DNA of 64,000 nt, taken from positions 20,396 to 84,395 of the forward strand of contig CATQIH010000019.1 of assembly GCA_958296015.1 (NCBI GenBank). The letters run 5' to 3'. Source of the DNA: Cyclobacteriaceae bacterium. Its GTDB lineage: Bacteria > Bacteroidota > Bacteroidia > Cytophagales > Cyclobacteriaceae. Under the pieces are notes generated by a model that saw only the letters and a list, made by a program, of their open reading frames with translations, ran no database searches and had not been told where the DNA came from. Below are positions 25,681 to 34,850 of the stretch, one piece after another; the first letter of the stretch is position 1; each line of letters begins with the position of its first letter. The position numbers and the translations under genes were made by a program.

Positions 25681-27883
25681 TATTATAGCTCTTCCTGTGT
25701 TTTGTCACTATAAATAAGAAAATAATGGTTGATTGAATTTAGCAATAGAAAGTCTTTCTATGCTATTAAAGGGTTAAAGAATAGTTTCAATTGCCTTTAA
25801 TTACTTCGAGAAGCGTCTTCTTTTAAAAATAAAAATACTTATTATTAATAATGTATACATAAAATAATCAGACAAAGATGTGTCCTTTACCAAAGCTCCA
25901 GTATCTCCTACCACCATCCAGCTTCCCCAGTAAAAGGGATGCTGGAACTGGATGGGAGCCTGTTTCAGGAAGTCCAGTTTGGCCTGCCGTAAGGCTTCAT
26001 CTTTGGCCATGCCTTGCGATAAATGATCGTAGAATCTGTCCATCAACAGGGTAGTGGCAGCATCATGGGCGGCCCAGCGACTCATGACAACGCTGGGACA
26101 ACCTGCGTAGGCAAAAGCCCGGGACAGGCTCATCATGCCTTCTCCCTGGAAAAGCTTACCGGTGCCGGTATGACAGGCACTCAGCACGGCCAGCCGTGCC
26201 GGAAGTTCCATGCCGTACAGTTCATAGGCATGTAGCAGTCCGTCTTCCGTACTGTCTTGCGCTGTACTGAAGATCATTTTAGAAAGCATCGGCTGACGGT
26301 CGTCGGGTACGGCATGCATGGCCAGGTGCAATACATCATACTGTGCCGACTGGTTTTTAAAATCAGCCTCACTGGCTTCTGTGCCCGAAAGCGCGGTGCC
26401 AGACATATACTGTCCGATCTGTTGTACCTCCTGCTGGTTCCAAAGCAAAGGAGCTACTCCATGTCGCGTGGTATTGGTGGCTAACGATGGCATAGTATCT
26501 GTGACCTGATCATTGCCGGGCGCAAAAGCCAGGTAACGGGGGAAGATGCTGCAAAGGCTCTGACGTATTTGTCCATTGAAGGGTAGCAGCATATCCGTAG
26601 CTGATGGTAAACTTGCGGATCAGGTAGGGCCACCGTTGGCTGTTGTCAGTGGTAATAGGTTGCGTTGGCAGGATGTCAAACGGAACATCGTGCAGCAATC
26701 CATGCGGCAAAATCACGAGCTTTTGCACACCTGGCATAGACTGTAGCATGGGTTCTACTATCTGCTGATATACCGGGTAGGCCGTCTGCTGATAAGCTTC
26801 ATACATCTCTTGCGGATATGCGCCCCACGTTTCACTTGTGAAAGACATGCTCAGCTCCTGAATTTGATCTTGTAAAAGCGAGTCCGGCGAAAAAGTAAAT
26901 ACCTGGCACCGCTGCTGTGTAATGGCAAAAGCATACCACGCACTGTCGCCTGCCACATACGATAGCATGGCTGTATGTTCGTCTAATTTCTGCTGAACGG
27001 CTGACAGAGAAAGTACCTCCGACTGGTATTTCAACTGGTAGTAGCGGGGAAACTGTTTTTCCAACACCATCATCAACGAATCATAGTGCCGGTTGAGGGC
27101 AAACAGACTTTGCTGATACTGGTCTACGCGGGCAGTATCGTACCCCTGGGTGGCAGCTTTAGCTATTTGTATTTCCGTTTGGTAGAAAGACCGTTCGGCT
27201 TTGAGTTGCCGCTCCTGTTCCAAAAGTGTATCAGGAATACCAGCAAACTTTTTGGCGTGATAGTCTGCCAGCGATATGGCCATCGCTCCCATTTTGCTTC
27301 GCTCGGCATAGTAAAAAGCCTGTGACTGATAGCTGTCTTCCCGGGTAACTTCATATAACTGCAAACAGACGCGGATAGCGCCTTCATACACCTGTGCTGC
27401 CTTTTCTGCTAGAGTAATACGGTCGCTTTGGTTGGCATACGTACGCTGGATCATGATGAGCAGGCTATCACACACCTGGTAGGTACGGGCGGCCTGCTGT
27501 AGGTATGGCAGTTGCTGCTGCTGGTTATATTGCTCCCAGGCCAATGCCTTGCCTTGTAGCGCAGTAAGCAAATGCAAAGGATGCAGGTAATGATCCAGCT
27601 GAGGTTGTGCCTCAACAGCAGTATCCTCAAAGTCTGTTACGTTCGCACGTATAGCAGCCTGGTAGTAAAACAGCGCAGAGTCGTAGTTATTTTGGTCTAA
27701 GTACAGCTTGCCAATATCGCTATGGAATTCTGATGACTCGATGGATTTACGCCCTATCTTTTTATATACTATCTGTATAGCCTGTTTATGGTGATATATA
27801 GCTTTTTTATCATCATTTAACCTATGATAAACTTCACCTAAAGAATTATGAGGATATGCAGTATATACGTGATCACTTCCTAG

Positions 27884-28701
27884 GCCGTGTTGACATATGG
27901 TTATAAAATTGCGTATTTTGCCATAAAAGAATATGCGAAGATACGAATTACGGGAAGACCAATGGCATAAAATTGCCCCTCTGCTACCGGGCACAGCTTC
28001 TGACCGGGGTAGAACAGCAGATAATCATTTGTTTGTTCATGCAGTACTCTGGATCGCCCGTAGCGGTGCTCCCTGGCGAGATTTGCCCGAACGTTTTGGT
28101 GAATGGAACAGTGTATATGTACGCTTTAACCGCTGGTCTAAAAAGGGGGTATGGAAGCGCGTGTTTGAAGAATTACAAGAGCCGGATCTAGAGTGGCTTA
28201 TGGCTGATAGTACTGTTATTCGTGCTCACCAACACTCGGCAGGCCAAAAAAAAGTACCAGACAAGGAGATGAAGCAATAGGCAAGAGCAAAGGGGGCAAA
28301 AGCACCAAAGTACATGCCAGTGTAGATGCATTAGGCAATCCTCGGCGGCTTATTCTAACGCCGGGACAGGCAGCAGACGTACGCACTGGGCTGGAATTGA
28401 TCGAAGGTGAGGAAACTGAGGCAGTCATCGCTGATAAAGCCTATGATAGCGACGAATTCCTAGCCTTGATCGCTCAAATGGGGGCTGAGGCAGTGATTCC
28501 ACCCAAGTCTAACCGAATTGACCAGCGAGAATATGACGAAAATTTATATGCTGATAGAAACAAAGTGGAACGCTTTTATAACAAATCCAAAAACTACCGA
28601 CGACTGGCGACTCGCTATGAGAAAACAGCGCGTAACTTCCTGGCCTTCTGGCATATAGCTAGTTGCGTAATCCTGACATTGTAATTATATGTCAACACGG
28701 C
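27884..28701 (+). mobile_element. IS5-family insertion sequence inside the CHAT gene
   Basis: The ends are inverted repeats beginning GCCGTGTTGACATAT on the left and, on the opposite strand, at the right. CTAG at 27880-27883 and 28702-28705 is the likely target duplication; it also extends the end palindrome, so the exact edge is uncertain by a few bases. The element is about 818 bp and carries a two-frame transposase. The host reading frame is restored exactly when the element is removed. Confidence 0.9.
27933..28684 (+). CDS. IS5-family transposase made by -1 frameshifting (orfAB)
   Basis: The first frame (27933-28280, 115 residues) holds an N-terminal DUF4096-like domain (YELREDQWHKIAPLLPG, RSGAPWRDLPERFG) and the first catalytic Asp in LMADSTVIRAHQ. 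The second frame, offset by -1, continues from a run of eight A at 28246-28253 and supplies the second Asp in AVIADKAYDSDEF and the Glu in RNKVERFYNKSKNYRRLATRYEK. Slippage on the A run joins them as GQKKSTRQGDEAIGKSKGG, the expected family sequence. Both frames look intact, so the element may be active. Confidence 0.88.
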
Positions 28702-30193
28702 CTAGAGCCACTTGAAAAACATTCAGACTTTTCAACTGATAGTAAAGTGTTGAATCAAACTGGCCTTCTACAAAATACACTTCACCTAGTGCAGTATAAA
28801 TGTCTCCAAAGTTTCGGTCGTCAGCTGGCAATACTGTTTGATAGATAGCTAATGTCTTTTGAAAAAGCTCTAAGGCTTTTTTGTAATCCTTAGTACTTAA
28901 ATAAGTCCTTCCAATACAATAGTATGAATCCGCTACATCAACAGATATTTTACCATACCTTGCCTTATCATCTTTAAGACATTTGAAATAATATTCTAAA
29001 GCAGAGCTGTACGCACCAATTTCATGATAGACATTGCCAATGTTTCTGTAGGAAGAAAAAATATACGAACTATCTTCAATTTGCATAGCTTTATAGGTAG
29101 CTAGAGCTTTTTGGTGATACTCTATTGACGTGCTATACAAACCTTTGTCACTATAAACGACACCTATGTTGTTAAGTAATGATCCTACATAAATATTCCC
29201 AGCCTTTGAAAAACTCTTATACATGTCTAATGCGTTTTGATAAAAATACAGGGCAGAATCATAATTACTTTTATAGTGATGTACCACTCCGGTGGCAAAA
29301 TAATTAGAAGCTATACTTGGACTCTTTACGTTTACTTCTTTTACCTGGATTTGCCTTGCCTTTTGCAGATACCCCAAAGCAATGTCGTATGATCTTTTCT
29401 CGGCATATACAAGTCCTATATTTGAATAGTATAGTGCTGTTGATTCGTTATCTTTTTCATTCTTGCTGATGTTTAGAGCTTTATTATAATAATAAAGGGC
29501 TGTATCATATTTATTTCTATTATAATAGATATTTCCTAAGCCATTGTATGCGTTTGCGCTTTCACAGTAGTTTTCTTTTGTATATACTTTCAAAAACCGC
29601 AAAGCTTTGAGATGATAGTTTAACGATAAATCATACTTGCCTTTACTGCAATACACCTGGCCCACATCATTCAGAGAAGCAGCTACTTTGGGATGTTGTT
29701 TACCAAATACCTTTTCCCGGATAGCCAGAGCGCGTTCATAATACAGCAAGGCAGTATCATACAAGCTTTGCACCTCATATACGTCTCCTATATGTTCGTT
29801 GGCATTGGCAGTTTCCGCATGGTAGGCTCCCAGCTTTTGTGTACTTTCGGTGTGTGCCTGCCGGGCATTTGCCAAAGAAATGTCATATTGCCCGTCTTTG
29901 TAATAACAATAGGCTATCTGATTCAGACAATGTACATAATGCTCCGGAGCATTCGCCTGTTGATATATCTCTCCTGCCTGCTGGTAATACTGCCGGGCAC
30001 TGTCATACTGATAGGCTGTTTTCAGAGAGTCTGCTTGCTGGTAATGCCGGTAGGCTGTTAGCGTGTCTGCCACTGGCTGCGCATGGATGGCTAACGATAG
30101 GAAAAAGCAAAGGATGAAGAAGTAGTGCCGTCTGATCATGTAGGTTGCTTGTTTGACTTTTATTGTAAATAAAAATTCATGTTACAAAAAACT

Positions 30194-30324
30194 GACGCAA
30201 GCATCCATAGAGCCTTAGTAGCTATTTGTTCGAAAGTAAAAAGGACGCTTGCGCTAGAATAATGCATTCAATAAGATCGTTTTGAATGCTATTAATCAGC
30301 CCTGGGTTTAAAGCCCTGGGCTGA
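30194..30324. repeat. Cluster of three inverted repeats upstream of the CHAT gene
   Basis: GACGCAAGCATCC (30194-30206) and GGACGCTTGCGC (30243-30254) form the first inverted pair and share the end sequence of the repeat at 31793-32034. GCATTCAA/TTGAATGC (30264-30271 and 30282-30289) is the second hairpin. ATCAGCCC/GGGCTGAT (30295-30324) is the third, with an inner GGGTTTAAAGCCC. The 263-base gap between the CHAT gene and the TPR gene holds nothing else that I can see. Confidence 0.65.
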
Positions 30325-30402
30325 TCAACAGGCATTCGCGTTGCTTCACTATAGAAAGATGCACAGCACGCGCAACCTCTATTGTAACTTGAAAGCCAGC
30401 GA

Positions 30403-31113
30403 TTACAATTCGCTCAGCAGTTCCTCTGCTTTTTCCTGGTAAATTCCTTGCTGGCGGATGATTTCGTGTAGCTGCTTTTTGGCAGGCTCTTTTTCTCCTT
30501 TTTTCAAATAGCTCAATGCCAGATACCAGGCTGCATGTTGCCGCAGGATAGCATCTTTCAGCGATAAGCCTTGGGTAAATTGCCGGATGGCTTTTTCTGT
30601 TTCATTAGTGTTCAGATAGCTATTGCCCAGGTAGAGCACCGTTTGCGGATCTGCGGCTGCCTGCTGTGAAACACGTTCCAGGTAAGGGATCGCCTGCTGA
30701 TAGTCATTTTGCTGGTAATAAATCATGCCCTGTTCATATGCCTGCGGCACTTCTCCACGAAATGAGTTGGCATAGTATACCTCATAATAAGTCTGAAACA
30801 ATTGCTGCGGCTGGTGTCTGTAAAACCAGAATGCAAGGCCAGCAATCAATAGAAAACCAATAGCCGCAGCCATGCCATAATACCTGCGACGACTGCGTGC
30901 TCGTTTGGTCTTGATGTCGCCATACAGGGTACGCAATTCCTGTTTCAGCTGCGCATCCTGGTGTTGCTGTAGCAACGCTATGGCTTCCTGTGCCTGCCGG
31001 TATTGCTGCTCAAAGTCCGTATCATGCAAAAGTCGCTGCTTAAAAACAGCTTCCTCGTCAGGCTTGAGTTCCCCCGCCAACTTTTTCTCTATCAACATCA
31101 AATCTTCTTCCAT
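30403..31113 (-). CDS. TPR membrane protein paired with an ECF sigma factor (anti-sigma-like position)
   Basis: I chose the ATG at 31113 (MEEDLMLIEKKLAGELKPDEE), which lies 8 bases after the sigma stop; the upstream frame is not protein-like. The cytoplasmic N-terminus (KLAGELKPDEEAVFKQRL) resembles the short helical start of Bacteroidota anti-sigma-like proteins. It is followed by a membrane segment (YYGMAAAIGFLLIAGLAFWFY) and a C-terminal TPR region (ANSFRGEVPQAYEQGMIYYQQNDYQQAIPYLERV). It may hold the sigma factor at the membrane and receive a signal through the TPRs, but direct anti-sigma activity is inferred. Confidence 0.75.
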   Translation of the reverse strand: MEEDLMLIEKKLAGELKPDEEAVFKQRLLHDTDFEQQYRQAQEAIALLQQHQDAQLKQELRTLYGDIKTKRARSRRRYYGMAAAIGFLLIAGLAFWFYRHQPQQLFQTYYEVYYANSFRGEVPQAYEQGMIYYQQNDYQQAIPYLERVSQQAAADPQTVLYLGNSYLNTNETEKAIRQFTQGLSLKDAILRQHAAWYLALSYLKKGEKEPAKKQLHEIIRQQGIYQEKAEELLSEL

Positions 31114-31121
31114 GAGTAACA

Positions 31122-31706
31122 CTATAGGCTGCCTTTTTCCTGAACCACACCGCTGCGTTGCTGTTTGTCTTCTATGGCTTGCAGCCACTTTTTAAAGCAA
31201 CGAAAGCGGGCTGTCTTGGCTACATCGGCACTGGCCATGTCCAGTTTGTCTGCAATATCTGACAAACTCATATCATCCACATAAAAACTGGAAAGAATCT
31301 GGCGACAGCGTTCTCCCAGGCTATAGAAGGAGGAAAGTACTACCTCCTTTTTTTGCTGATACACCTCCGGTTGTTCCTGCTGATCGTACAAGGCACTGCG
31401 CACTTCGTAGGTATGCTCTTCTGCCTGCAAACGCTGTCGTTGCTGCTCTTTGTGCACATTGAGGCATATTCTGAAGATGTATTCCCTTAAATGCGTCACC
31501 TGCTGCACTTTACCGGAAAGCACCTGACGACGAAAACGCACGATAGCTTCCATCAAAGCATCTTCGGCATCTTTCAAACCACAGCTGGTATGCTTTTGCA
31601 AACGGTTGATACAATACGGCCCGTACTCCTGAAAGATAAACCCCAGTACGGCATGATCGCCAGTTTCCATGGCCTTCTTCATGGCAGAGACACTCATTGT
31701 TTCCAT
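31122..31706 (-). CDS. ECF-type RNA polymerase sigma factor
   Basis: Region 2 is visible in GFIFQEYGPYCINRLQKHT and the block DAEDALMEAIVRFRRQV through LREYIFRICLNVHKEQQRQ. Region 4 is in SLGERCRQILSSFYVDDMSLSDIADKLDMASADVAKTARFRCFKKW, a helix-turn-helix. The length of 194 residues fits. It heads the sigma/TPR/CHAT unit. The gene's own promoter candidate lies at 31780-31810 and partly inside the adjoining repeat. Target genes are not apparent; the wrecked CHAT gene may leave the regulon without its output. Confidence 0.85.
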   Translation of the reverse strand: METMSVSAMKKAMETGDHAVLGFIFQEYGPYCINRLQKHTSCGLKDAEDALMEAIVRFRRQVLSGKVQQVTHLREYIFRICLNVHKEQQRQRLQAEEHTYEVRSALYDQQEQPEVYQQKKEVVLSSFYSLGERCRQILSSFYVDDMSLSDIADKLDMASADVAKTARFRCFKKWLQAIEDKQQRSGVVQEKGSL

Positions 31707-31779
31707 GTAGTCTGGTATTTATGCCAGAGCCAGCGGCACGGCGGTTAGTATTATTGTGTAGATAACTCAAGTTGCCTTT

Positions 31780-31810
31780 CAAACCTAATATAGCGCAAGC
31801 GTCCGCTCAA
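31780..31810 (-). promoter_or_regulatory. Promoter candidate of the ECF sigma/CHAT operon, -33 box inside the repeat
   Basis: On the minus strand: TTG (31808-31810), 20 bases, TAGGTTTG (31780-31787), a full match to TAnnTTTG. The leader would be about 65-70 bases. The TTG lies within the left end of repeat copy B (from 31793), so that element supplies the -33 box. Confidence 0.55.
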
Positions 31811-32034
31811 TGCTGCCGCCGTGGCCCGGTCAACTTAAGGAATACTAATCGCTCGGCTCCTGCCGACCGGCGTCCCGGCGAGTGATGGTTATTTTTGAGG
31901 CTTCCGCGGCGTCGGCCAGCCTCAGAAGGCAAGATGCCTTCACATAGTTGTCACCGCTCCTGCGGCCCGGTCGCGGGACGCGAGCGACTGACAACGAATC
32001 CTTAAGTTGACGGCATTGAGCGTCCGCTTGTGCC
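31793..32034. repeat. Structured dispersed repeat, copy B, with inverted ends
   Basis: The left end (GCGCAAGCGTCCGCTCAATG) matches the reverse complement of the right end (CATTGAGCGTCCGCTTGTGC), and GTCAACTTAAGGA recurs inside both ends. TA flanks it on each side, a possible 2-bp target duplication. Inside are ATCGCTCG/CGAGTGAT, the hairpin GAAGGCA-AGA-TGCCTTC (31925-31941) and TCGCG/CGCGA. The hairpins match copy A at 11028-11243 in position but differ in sequence by paired changes. No coding frame. It accounts for most of the 31707-32168 gap; the rest is AT-rich without features. Confidence 0.75.
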
Positions 32035-32168
32035 TAAAACATAAAAGACACCGTGCGGTTCCCCGCCAGACGCTGTTCCATAGACGTTTGCACTAGTATA
32101 AGTAATAAAACTAATATGTATTTTCCAACAAGCACAATATATCTTCAACTAAAATACAAAGCAACTAA

Positions 32169-33023
32169 GAGCATGTTTTGAATTGTAAAAAAGCGGGAGT
32201 CAAGCTAAACTTGTAGTTGACCAAAACTAAAGTTTATGCAAGAAAAGTTTCATGAACTCCTTGACTCCCAATGGGAAATTATAGAGAAAGTACTAGACGA
32301 CCAAAGGGAAAGACAGCATAGTTTGCGCACCATTATAAATGCTATACTATGGATCAATTACACAGGATGCCAATGGAGGAATCTGGATAGTAAATATCCA
32401 CCTTGGCAAAGTGTGTATTATTATTTCCGCAAGTGGAAGTTTAATGGCATGTGGGAAGAAATTGTAGATGTCTTAATTGTGAAAGAACGTCGTAGACAGG
32501 AGCGTGAGGATAGCCCTAGTTTGTTGGCTTTTGATAGCCAAAGCAGTAAAAAGGTGGCTTTTATAGACTTAGATACAGGTATTGATGGGGGAAAGAAGGT
32601 GAATGGACGCAAGCGACACTTAGCTGTAGATACACTAGGATTACCTTGGGCTATCTATGTATCAGCGGCCAATGTTTCAGATAACCAAGGTGGCTGTCAG
32701 TTGATAGATCAACTCAAAGGAAAAGTGCCACGTATGCAAAAGATTGCTGCTGACCATGGCTATAAAGACACGTTCATTGATTATATCAATGAGCAGACCA
32801 ACTGGGAAGTAGAAATTGTACAAAGACCAGAATCAACCAAAGGGTTTGTTCCTGAAAAGAACAGATGGATGGTAGAAAGAACCTACGGTTGGTTCAACTT
32901 TAGAAGGCGTTTGTGTCGTGATTATGAGAAAACCGCAGAATCTTCTGAATTAGCGATGATTAGAATAGCTACTATTTCTTTTTTAATCAACAGATTAGCT
33001 TCATAATATTTTAAAACATGCTC
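32169..33023 (+). mobile_element. Second IS5-family insertion sequence
   Basis: Inverted ends start GAGCATGTTTT on both sides (32169 on, and reading back from 33023). TAA flanks it at 32166-32168 and 33024-33026, fitting the 3-bp TNA duplication of the IS1031-type group. The element is 855 bp with one intact transposase gene. It differs clearly from the IS at 27884-28701. Confidence 0.9.
32236..33006 (+). CDS. IS5-family transposase, single frame
   Basis: The 256-residue protein has an N-terminal helix-turn-helix region (LLDSQWEIIEKVLDDQRERQ, NYTGCQWRNLDSKYPPWQSV). The DDE triad lies in LLAFDSQSSKK, IAADHGYKDTF and RWMVERTYGWFNFRRRL. The order and spacing fit the IS5 group. The gene is uninterrupted and lies wholly inside the inverted repeats, so the element appears able to move. 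Confidence 0.92.
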   Translation: MQEKFHELLDSQWEIIEKVLDDQRERQHSLRTIINAILWINYTGCQWRNLDSKYPPWQSVYYYFRKWKFNGMWEEIVDVLIVKERRRQEREDSPSLLAFDSQSSKKVAFIDLDTGIDGGKKVNGRKRHLAVDTLGLPWAIYVSAANVSDNQGGCQLIDQLKGKVPRMQKIAADHGYKDTFIDYINEQTNWEVEIVQRPESTKGFVPEKNRWMVERTYGWFNFRRRLCRDYEKTAESSELAMIRIATISFLINRLAS

Positions 33024-33026
33024 TAA

Positions 33027-33382
33027 AATGTGCCATGTGTATGAGAAAATTAAGTCAATGGTTCTTGCAGATGTGCTTCTTAAAACTTTAAAAATAAAAT
33101 ATATAAATAATCAAATAAACAATAAAAACGCTGTTCACCTTTTCAATCTTTTTTCACTATGAATAAGCAGCTGCTTTAATTAGCCTTTGAGTAGCTGGTT
33201 TTCATCTTAAACGATTGCTTGATTTAACTAACAGTGCTATTAAAAAAAGAAGCCGGGCTTCCAGGAAGTCCGGTCTCTAAGCGCCCCACCAGCTAAAAGG
33301 GTGGAACTTCAAAATAACAAGCAAAATTTCTTTCATTCCAGTACTCATTTAAATGATTTATCAAACCTAATCAATTTCACTC
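33027..33382. other. AT-rich spacer with one hairpin
   Basis: Between the IS and the Cys-rich lipoprotein gene. The only structure I see is CCGGGCTTCC/GGAAGTCCGG at 33253-33273, a stem with one mismatch and a single-base loop. It may end a transcript or be a remnant of another repeat. No convincing promoter. Confidence 0.45.
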
Positions 33383-34168
33383 ATGAATTTAATCATCAAA
33401 AATTCCGTCTATCTACGAGTTATTGCGTATATTATGACCGCATTAACATTGAACCTTATTGCAGTATCTTGTACTCAAGAAAATGAAGCTGTAACAAAAC
33501 CAGAAGCCACCAATGGGTCTATCAAGATAGACTACGGAGCTATCAACCAATACATTGATCACAATGTGGACATAGAAAAGGGAGTATTCTCCGAAGATTT
33601 TGCTAATCAAATGATCAAAGATTTGGGTGGAGCCGAGAAAGTAGGTATGAATTACAATGACGTGCTTGCCATGAAGGATAAGATGGTAGACTATTTGACT
33701 ACAGAAGTAAACGAGTCAGCCCGTACCAATGCTACCATGCAAAAAGAAGATGTTCCTAAAAAAATCAGCGAAATTATATTAGCTGGGCTGAATGATGCTT
33801 CATCTTACAGTGATTTCGAGAAAAATGTTATTGAAGCTAAGAAATACGCTGGCACATTAGCTGATGCTGATATGAAAGCAATAGCCTTAGGACAAATTGA
33901 GCAGTCTGTAACTTTGACAAATGATTTCATAGCAAAATATGGGATGGAAAGTACTGACATCAATGCAAGGTCAAAATTTGGTTGCAAATGGTATCAATGG
34001 GCTTGTGTAGGTGTAGCCACAGCCGCTGCTGTGGCTTTGATTGCTACAACTCCTGTAGGTATTGCTGCTTTTATTATAGGTGGTGGCACAGTTGCAGCCG
34101 TAGCTGCGTGCTGTATTTGTAAATGTAGGTGTGAGTTTACAACAACTACAGGTTGCAGGAATGCGTAA
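33383..34168 (+). CDS. Lipoprotein with helical body and Cys-rich hydrophobic C-terminal domain
   Basis: A signal with lipobox (LNLIAVSCTQENEA, Cys near residue 30) is followed by about 170 mainly helical, charged residues. The last 60 residues change sharply: FGCKWYQWACVGVATAAAVAL, a Gly/Ala-rich hydrophobic stretch (GIAAFIIGGGTVAAVA), then CCICKCRCEF and a final GCRNA. Eight Cys lie in this tail. This resembles precursors in which a small Cys-rich hydrophobic peptide is cleaved from a larger leader, but no peptidase or transporter gene is adjacent. No family is recognised. Confidence 0.6.
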   Translation: MNLIIKNSVYLRVIAYIMTALTLNLIAVSCTQENEAVTKPEATNGSIKIDYGAINQYIDHNVDIEKGVFSEDFANQMIKDLGGAEKVGMNYNDVLAMKDKMVDYLTTEVNESARTNATMQKEDVPKKISEIILAGLNDASSYSDFEKNVIEAKKYAGTLADADMKAIALGQIEQSVTLTNDFIAKYGMESTDINARSKFGCKWYQWACVGVATAAAVALIATTPVGIAAFIIGGGTVAAVAACCICKCRCEFTTTTGCRNA

Positions 34169-34345
34169 TAGTATTAAAGAATATTCTGGTTAATTTTTAT
34201 TGACTAAATAGTGGTGGTATCCGATGTGGAACATGGCTATCTGGATTGCTAAAATAGTCATGCCACTACACTAAGTATTAGCAAATTTTCAGAATAAAGT
34301 TTAATATATTAAAATAATAATGTGTAAAAATTAAATTTGTAAGTT

Positions 34346-34780
34346 ATGAAACTATCCTTATTAATGTCAATTGTCTTATTACTGTTAGGTATACAGTCGT
34401 GTGCTCCTACTCGTCAATATGTATCATTAGACAATGACCAGCTAACAGAGCCTGCTAGGATTTATGTGATTAGGGATTCGTTCCTTGCCAGATCTTTTAC
34501 TACTAAAGTTTATGCTAATGATAAGTTAGTGGGAAAACTTGGTAATAATAGTTATTTGACCTGGGAAACGGACAAGCCTACTATTGATGTAGAGGCTAAA
34601 CTGGTAAACACTGCGAAGACAGAATTAAATTTGGAAGCTGGAAAAACTTACTATTTAAAAAACAAGGTTAAACTTGGTGCTATAACATCGCGCGTAAAAC
34701 TAGAACTTCTATCAAGTGAAGAAGGATTAAAAGTCTTAAGTGGAGTTAAAGGGCCACGACTAGACTTGGCGCAAAATTGA
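34346..34780 (+). CDS. DUF2846-like lipoprotein
   Basis: The 144-residue protein has a lipobox (LLGIQSCAPTR, Cys near 19) and a single beta-rich domain: ARIYVIRDSFLARSFTTKVYANDKLVGKLGNNSYLTWE and LNLEAGKTYYLKNKVKLG. This is the pattern of DUF2846, a small carbohydrate-binding-like or PEGA-like beta-sandwich. TAAATTTG lies only six bases before the ATG, so transcription might start very near the start codon, but there is no matching -33 box. Function unknown. Confidence 0.75.
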   Translation: MKLSLLMSIVLLLLGIQSCAPTRQYVSLDNDQLTEPARIYVIRDSFLARSFTTKVYANDKLVGKLGNNSYLTWETDKPTIDVEAKLVNTAKTELNLEAGKTYYLKNKVKLGAITSRVKLELLSSEEGLKVLSGVKGPRLDLAQN

Positions 34781-34806
34781 TAGTAACCATATTAATTTTA
34801 TAAAAA

Positions 34807-34843
34807 GAGGCCGTCTCATGAATTGTGGCGGCCTTTATTTATT
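34807..34843 (+). terminator. Rho-independent terminator after the DUF2846 gene
   Basis: AGGCCG and CGGCCT pair across a loop of about 15 bases and are followed by TTTATTTATTT. The frame starting at 34818 would begin inside this stem, which supports the later start at 34851 for the next gene. Confidence 0.7.
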
Positions 34844-34850
34844 TGTCAAG

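Larger units (their letters stand above)
25801..30139 (-). pseudogene. TPR-CHAT (caspase-like) protein gene broken by an IS and a frameshift
   Basis: The N-terminal part (30139 to about 28703) has a signal peptide (FFILCFFLSLAIHAQ) and many TPR units of the form YDSALYYYQ. The C-terminal CHAT protease domain has the His in YDVLHLAMHAVPDD and the Cys in LAVLSACHTGTGKLFQGEG, and ends in a membrane anchor. An IS at 27884-28701 splits the gene; taking it out with one CTAG gives the in-frame junction VFQVALGSDHVYTAY. A second lesion is a run of five C on the minus strand (26538-26542) where four would join HLPP to RYLAFAPG. It follows an ECF sigma and a TPR gene, a common Bacteroidota trio. Confidence 0.88.

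Noticed and set aside
34332..34339. TAAATTTG as promoter of the DUF2846 gene
   Set aside because: The -7 match is perfect, but it is six bases from the ATG and has no TTG about 19 bases upstream.
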